Of a DNA stretch of 20,478 nt, positions 16,946-20,478 are shown one piece after another. This stretch comes from an uncultured Clostridia bacterium. Its GTDB lineage: Bacteria; Bacillota; Clostridia; Oscillospirales; Acutalibacteraceae. Within the stretch, counting starts at the first letter, position 1. Each line of letters begins with the position of its first letter. Where the stretch lies: positions 1 through 20,478 of the forward strand of contig CAMFYM010000013.1 in NCBI GenBank assembly GCA_946002045.1, in the 5' to 3' direction. Made by a program: the position numbers and the translations under genes. Below the pieces are notes generated by a model that saw only the letters and a list, made by a program, of their open reading frames with translations, was not told the DNA's origin and did not search any database.

Positions 16946-16960
16946 TTTAGCAACACTAAA
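16946..16960. promoter_or_regulatory. Inverted repeat at the radical SAM gene transcription start
   Basis: TTTAG (16946-16950) and CTAAA (16956-16960) flank CAACA, centred on the predicted start near 16957. A second small palindrome, GTAAAT/ATTTAC, lies at 16919-16935 in the leader. Either could be an operator; both are short and AT-rich. Confidence 0.3.
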
Positions 16961-16963
16961 GCA

Positions 16964-16992
16964 AATATATTCCTTTTGTGTTAAAAAGTCAA
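16964..16992 (-). promoter_or_regulatory. Strong sigma-A promoter of the radical SAM gene
   Basis: On the minus strand TTGACT (16987-16992) and TATATT (16964-16969) each match consensus at five of six positions, with an ideal 17 bp spacer. Transcription should begin near 16957, about 60 bases before the start codon. It lies just after the lacZ stop. Confidence 0.8.
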
Positions 16993-17015
16993 GTTAAATT
17001 TTAGTCACATTGCAG

Positions 17016-20000
17016 TTAAAATCTAATTTGAAATTTAAGCCTGTATATTTTGTCTGTTTTATTCTTGTATATATCGTTGCAATGGGCACCCCAGCTATCA
17101 TAGCCACCAACGCCCTGCTGACGGGCAATAAGACGAACAACTGTTTTATTATATTCAGGCAAATCCTTTTTATGCCAAGCATTCTCAATCTCTTTTGGAA
17201 GATAATGACATACATTAAGCTCCATTTGAGGCTGGGCAATAACAGAAAATACCTTCTTTTTTCCTACAACAGATGCATACCTTACACCTGTACGGTTACC
17301 ACACTCCTGTGGTTTAAGGTAATCAACCCACATATCGTTAACGGTTGTGTTGTAAAGACCTATTTTGGCTGAATTAGCACGGTCAATATAGTTTTCATGT
17401 GGTCCTCTGCCAAGATATGTTACCTCCTCAAAATCCTTTGGAAGCTCAAACAATACGGAAACCTCAGGAATTTCAGGCAAGGTATCGTCAGGTGAAAACT
17501 GCATATCAATTTCCATACCCTTTGATGTAATGGTATAAACAACAACTGCCTTACTCTCCGGCTGAGTGCATACTGTTGCGCCACCTGTAACAATAACCTT
17601 TTTGCCACCTTCAAGAATTTTATAATTCTGTATTGACCATTTTGTGTTGTTAAATATTCCCGGAGTATCGCCTGCATCACGCCAGCAGCCAAGCCTTGAG
17701 CCTGCTCTGTTACCCCTGTCATTATCTGTTAACGCACGCCAGAAGTTGAGACGCATCGGTGCTTGGAGCATCTCTTCGCCACCGATTTTTATAGATGTAA
17801 GCTGATTTCTTTCTCTTTTTTCAAACCTGATATTAACATCATCGCTGATTATTCTGAGGGAGCCGTATGTATCATTAACAATAAGCTCTGCGTCTGTATC
17901 AAGCTCATCATATGTATTATCGAACTCGTTAATAATAAACTGCTCATAGGCAACAATATGACCCTCATCACACCAAGCAGTATCCTCTTTAACTCTAAGC
18001 TCTAAATCAAGATAGCACTCAGTGCCGGTTACTCTGCTAAGCTCAAGGTCAATTACGCCCTTTTCCTTAGGTGGAATATCCAACTCTGTAACACCACTGC
18101 ACAAAATTCCCTTGTCAGAGCTTAAGCTCCAATAAAGCTCATATTCGTTAAGGTTAGTAAACATAAACTTATTCTTGATTTCAATAATACCTCTTTGAGC
18201 ATCAATAGCGTTGAAGTCAACATTTTGATAAAGCTTTTTAATTTCTGCAAGCTTTGGAGTAACACTTCTGTCACCAAACAGCAGACCGTTACCACAGAAA
18301 TGACCGTCGTGTGGATTTTCGTTAAAATCTCCACCATATGCAAGGTATTCCACACCGTTTTCATCGGTAGTCATTATGCTTTGGTCAACCCAGTCCCAAA
18401 CAAAGCCTCCCTGCAGGCAAGGGTACTTATCCCAAAGTCTTGTGTACTCATCAGTTGAGCCACAGGAGTTGCCCATTGCATGTGTAAATTCACAGCAGAT
18501 ATATGGTCTGCCGTCACGACGGGTTAAGGCGTACTCCTCACAATCCTTCGGATACGGATACATTTTTGACTGAACATCGGACAGCTCCTTTTCATCAGGT
18601 GCTCTGTCACATTCAAAATGAACAAATCTTGTGGGGTCAACCTTTTTAAGATATTTATACATTTTCTTTGGTGTTTCGCCACCTAAGGACTCGTTGCCCA
18701 GTGACCAACAAACAACAGATGTAACATTTTTGTCACGGTTGTATGTTGCCTTAATTCTTTCCATACAAGCCTTTTCCCATTCAGGACGAGAGGCAGGTAG
18801 CTGTGGGCAACCGATTATTGTTGACCAGCCTGTACCGTGAGTTTCCATATTATTCTCATCAATAACATACAAGCCGTATTCATCGCAAAGCTCATAAAAC
18901 CTGGGAGTGTTCGGATAATGAGATGTACGAACTGCGTTAATGTTTGACTTTTTCATCATTTCAATATCATAACGCATTACATCCTCGCTCATATATCTGC
19001 CTGTACGGCAATCAAACTCGTGTCTGTTAGTACCCTTAAACACTACTCTTTCGCCGTTGATTTGGATAATACCATCCTTAATTTCAACAGTTCTAAATCC
19101 GATTTTTTGGCTGATATATTCAATGGGTACGCCATTGTTTTTAAGCGTTAATACAAGGGTGTAAAGATAGGGACTTTCTGCCGACCAGGGCTTAACATCT
19201 GCAACGATTGCCTTTAATTGCGTATTATGATCCTCGTCTGCATACTGTGTATCAAGGGCAACAGTAACACCCTCTGCATCTAATATGCACATATCAAGGC
19301 TAAGGCTTTCATATGTACCGTTAGTTTTTACAATAACACTTGCATAGCCGTCATTAAGTGTAACATCCGGCTGTGCCGTTACTGTAAAGTCCCTGATATA
19401 CTCTCTTTCTGTTGTGTAGATATAAACATCACGAAAGATTCCACCAAGCCTCCACATATCCTGACACTCAAGCCAGGAGCCTGTGCACCAACGATAAACC
19501 TCTACGGCAATAGTGTTTGAGCCTTCCACAAGATATTTGGTAATATCAAACTCACTGCGATGGAAGGAGGATTCGGAATATCCCACTCTTTCACCGTTAA
19601 CATAAAGATAAAAGGCAGACTCTACACCCTCAAAGCAAATTACTACTCTTTTTGAAAGAAGTGCGCTGTTAACATTGATTTTTTTAATATAACATCCAAC
19701 AGGATTATGCTTTGTAGGAGCATTTGGAGGACAAATATCCTCACTGCCCTCCCAGGGATAACGAGCGTTGCAATACTGACTTTGGTCATAGCCCTGCATT
19801 TGCCATGAACAAGGTACAATCACTGTGTCCCAATTATGAGAATCGTAATGTGGCTGCGCAAAATCAGTTGGCTTGTAGGCATAATTTTTATAAAGCTTAA
19901 ATCTCCATTTGCCGTTTAGCAGCTTGCATCTTGATGAAGAATACCTGTTTGCTGCCTTTGCCTCATCAAAGCTGTCATATGGCATAAAGGTTGCGTGCTG

Positions 20001-20075
20001 TGGTAGTCTGTTAACTGCTACAATTTCAGGATTTGACTGCCATTCGGTATAACCATCAATGAAATTTCTTTCCAT
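17016..20075 (-). CDS. lacZ: Beta-galactosidase, glycoside hydrolase family 2
   Basis: Hydrolyses terminal beta-D-galactosides such as lactose. The 1019 residues nearly equal E. coli LacZ. No signal peptide is seen, so it is cytoplasmic. Order of domains: sugar-binding jelly roll (about 40-215, with FYLYVNGERVGYSESSF), immunoglobulin-like domain, TIM barrel (about 330-630, with GTNRHEFDCRTG and NMETHG), second immunoglobulin-like region, and the C-terminal beta-sandwich (about 745-1015, with LNFWRALTDNDRGN). The acid/base is E462 in WSLGNES and the nucleophile is E529 in CCEFTHAMGNS. GGAGAAG precedes the ATG. No sugar permease or regulator gene is adjacent in the window, and the upstream side runs into a repeat and the contig end. 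No convincing promoter is visible. Confidence 0.97.
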   Translation of the reverse strand: MERNFIDGYTEWQSNPEIVAVNRLPQHATFMPYDSFDEAKAANRYSSSRCKLLNGKWRFKLYKNYAYKPTDFAQPHYDSHNWDTVIVPCSWQMQGYDQSQYCNARYPWEGSEDICPPNAPTKHNPVGCYIKKINVNSALLSKRVVICFEGVESAFYLYVNGERVGYSESSFHRSEFDITKYLVEGSNTIAVEVYRWCTGSWLECQDMWRLGGIFRDVYIYTTEREYIRDFTVTAQPDVTLNDGYASVIVKTNGTYESLSLDMCILDAEGVTVALDTQYADEDHNTQLKAIVADVKPWSAESPYLYTLVLTLKNNGVPIEYISQKIGFRTVEIKDGIIQINGERVVFKGTNRHEFDCRTGRYMSEDVMRYDIEMMKKSNINAVRTSHYPNTPRFYELCDEYGLYVIDENNMETHGTGWSTIIGCPQLPASRPEWEKACMERIKATYNRDKNVTSVVCWSLGNESLGGETPKKMYKYLKKVDPTRFVHFECDRAPDEKELSDVQSKMYPYPKDCEEYALTRRDGRPYICCEFTHAMGNSCGSTDEYTRLWDKYPCLQGGFVWDWVDQSIMTTDENGVEYLAYGGDFNENPHDGHFCGNGLLFGDRSVTPKLAEIKKLYQNVDFNAIDAQRGIIEIKNKFMFTNLNEYELYWSLSSDKGILCSGVTELDIPPKEKGVIDLELSRVTGTECYLDLELRVKEDTAWCDEGHIVAYEQFIINEFDNTYDELDTDAELIVNDTYGSLRIISDDVNIRFEKRERNQLTSIKIGGEEMLQAPMRLNFWRALTDNDRGNRAGSRLGCWRDAGDTPGIFNNTKWSIQNYKILEGGKKVIVTGGATVCTQPESKAVVVYTITSKGMEIDMQFSPDDTLPEIPEVSVLFELPKDFEEVTYLGRGPHENYIDRANSAKIGLYNTTVNDMWVDYLKPQECGNRTGVRYASVVGKKKVFSVIAQPQMELNVCHYLPKEIENAWHKKDLPEYNKTVVRLIARQQGVGGYDSWGAHCNDIYKNKTDKIYRLKFQIRF

Positions 20076-20174
20076 AAATCTTCTCCGTTAGGTTTATTAC
20101 TGTATAGGCAATAAATAGCAATCCGAACCTGCCAAAAATGCAGAATTAAAGCGACTTTTGAAGTTTTCGCTGTT

Positions 20175-20192
20175 GCCTTGCGTCAGCAAGGC
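20175..20192. repeat. Perfect 7 bp stem-loop within the extragenic repeat
   Basis: GCCTTGC (20175-20181) and GCAAGGC (20186-20192) flank a GTCA loop. No T-tract follows on either strand, so it is not a typical terminator. It lies about 100 bases upstream of lacZ. Confidence 0.7.
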
Positions 20193-20371
20193 TTCCATCT
20201 CAAAATCCAAAATTCATCTTTACTGCATGCGTTTTTGGTCTGCGAGTTCAAATTGTGCTGATTTGTTCTCAAGCAAACGAAATAAATCCGAACAAGCCTA
20301 AAACGGCTTTCTTTCGGCATATTTTTGCTTTTCGTTCTTGTAAGGCGCCAGCCTAACTTCGCCCTCAAAAC

Positions 20372-20415
20372 AAAAATCTGCTCAAAATCAATTCCGTTTT
20401 AGGTCGCAGATTTTT
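20372..20415. repeat. 10 bp inverted repeat with competing pairing, in the extragenic repeat
   Basis: AAAAATCTGC (20372-20381) pairs with GCAGATTTTT (20406-20415) around a 24-base loop. Inside the loop TCCGTTTT (20393-20400) can instead pair with AAAACGGA (20419-20426), so two alternative folds compete. Confidence 0.55.
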
Positions 20416-20454
20416 TATAAAACGGATTTTTTGTTAGGCAAGGCACAAAACGCA

Positions 20455-20474
20455 GTTAATCCTTTCGGATTAAC
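20455..20474. repeat. 8 bp stem-loop at the extreme right end
   Basis: GTTAATCC (20455-20462) and GGATTAAC (20467-20474) flank a TTTC loop, four bases before the sequence ends. It is probably another module of the repeat in which the contig broke. Confidence 0.65.
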
Positions 20475-20478
20475 GAGT

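Larger units (their letters stand above)
20076..20478. repeat. Hairpin-rich, probably interspersed extragenic repeat at the contig end
   Basis: About 400 bases without a credible gene. From about 20120 onward the stretch is built of small inverted repeats: GCCTTGC/GCAAGGC (20175-20192), GCCTAAC (20351-20357) with GTTAGGC (20433-20439), AAAAATCTGC (20372-20381) with GCAGATTTTT (20406-20415), TCCGTTTT (20393-20400) with AAAACGGA (20419-20426), and GTTAATCC/GGATTAAC (20455-20474). The motif ATCCGAAC recurs at 20121 and 20286. Texture differs from the coding DNA, and the sequence stops inside it. I infer a multi-copy extragenic element. The first ~45 bases should hold the lacZ promoter and leader. 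Confidence 0.6.

Noticed and set aside
17010..17372. 120-codon plus-strand open frame over the 3' end of lacZ
   Set aside because: It covers the conserved C-terminal domain of LacZ in antisense and has no ribosome binding site or known motif.
20183..20368. Minus-strand open frame of 61 codons in the right-end repeat
   Set aside because: It runs across the hairpin modules, has a basic, low-complexity composition, no ribosome binding site and no recognisable domain. It is more likely a chance frame in a repeat.

Overview
The window reads as one AT-rich, gene-dense chromosomal contig from a low-GC Gram-positive bacterium of the class Clostridia, plausibly a gut member of the Oscillospirales or Lachnospirales. 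The evidence is the set of Firmicutes-type genes (YmdB phosphodiesterase, Asp23/Gls24 protein, FakA fatty-acid kinase subunit, the pth-mfd pair), strong GGAGG-type ribosome binding sites and sigma-A-like promoters. Placement below class is inference. Both ends look like contig ends. Bases 1-45 are Illumina Nextera adapter with an i7 index, and the last ~380 bases are a hairpin-rich, probably interspersed repeat of the sort that stops an assembly.

Plus-strand block (143-6548): ymdB, an orphan peptide-type ABC transporter substrate-binding lipoprotein, an asp23-family gene, fakA and recG. Spacing is 2 bp between the first two genes, 73 bp before asp23, 13 bp before fakA and 3 bp before recG. 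A promoter lies at 78-106, and a hairpin that can terminate transcription in both directions closes the block at 6547-6581. It combines RNA/signalling phosphodiesterase activity, envelope and lipid functions, and fork repair.

Minus-strand block (6594-20075), read right to left: lacZ (GH2 beta-galactosidase), a radical SAM/SPASM-like protein of unknown substrate with its own promoter and terminator, a CNNM/CorC-type membrane protein with CBS domains, pth, mfd, rimI, tsaD and pckG. The run from the CNNM gene to mfd is tightly packed: a 29 bp overlap into pth, a 15 bp gap to mfd and a 4 bp overlap from mfd into rimI. This run brings together peptidyl-tRNA recycling, transcription-coupled repair, ribosomal protein acetylation and t6A tRNA modification. 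pckG has a separate promoter with an extended -10 box, surrounded by repeats that look like operators.

Most of the window is housekeeping. I found no CRISPR array, phage, toxin-antitoxin pair, insertion sequence or evident new defence system. The items most worth follow-up are the stand-alone radical SAM gene, the repeat at the right end, the pckG control region, the orphan lipoprotein, and the adapter, which should be trimmed.
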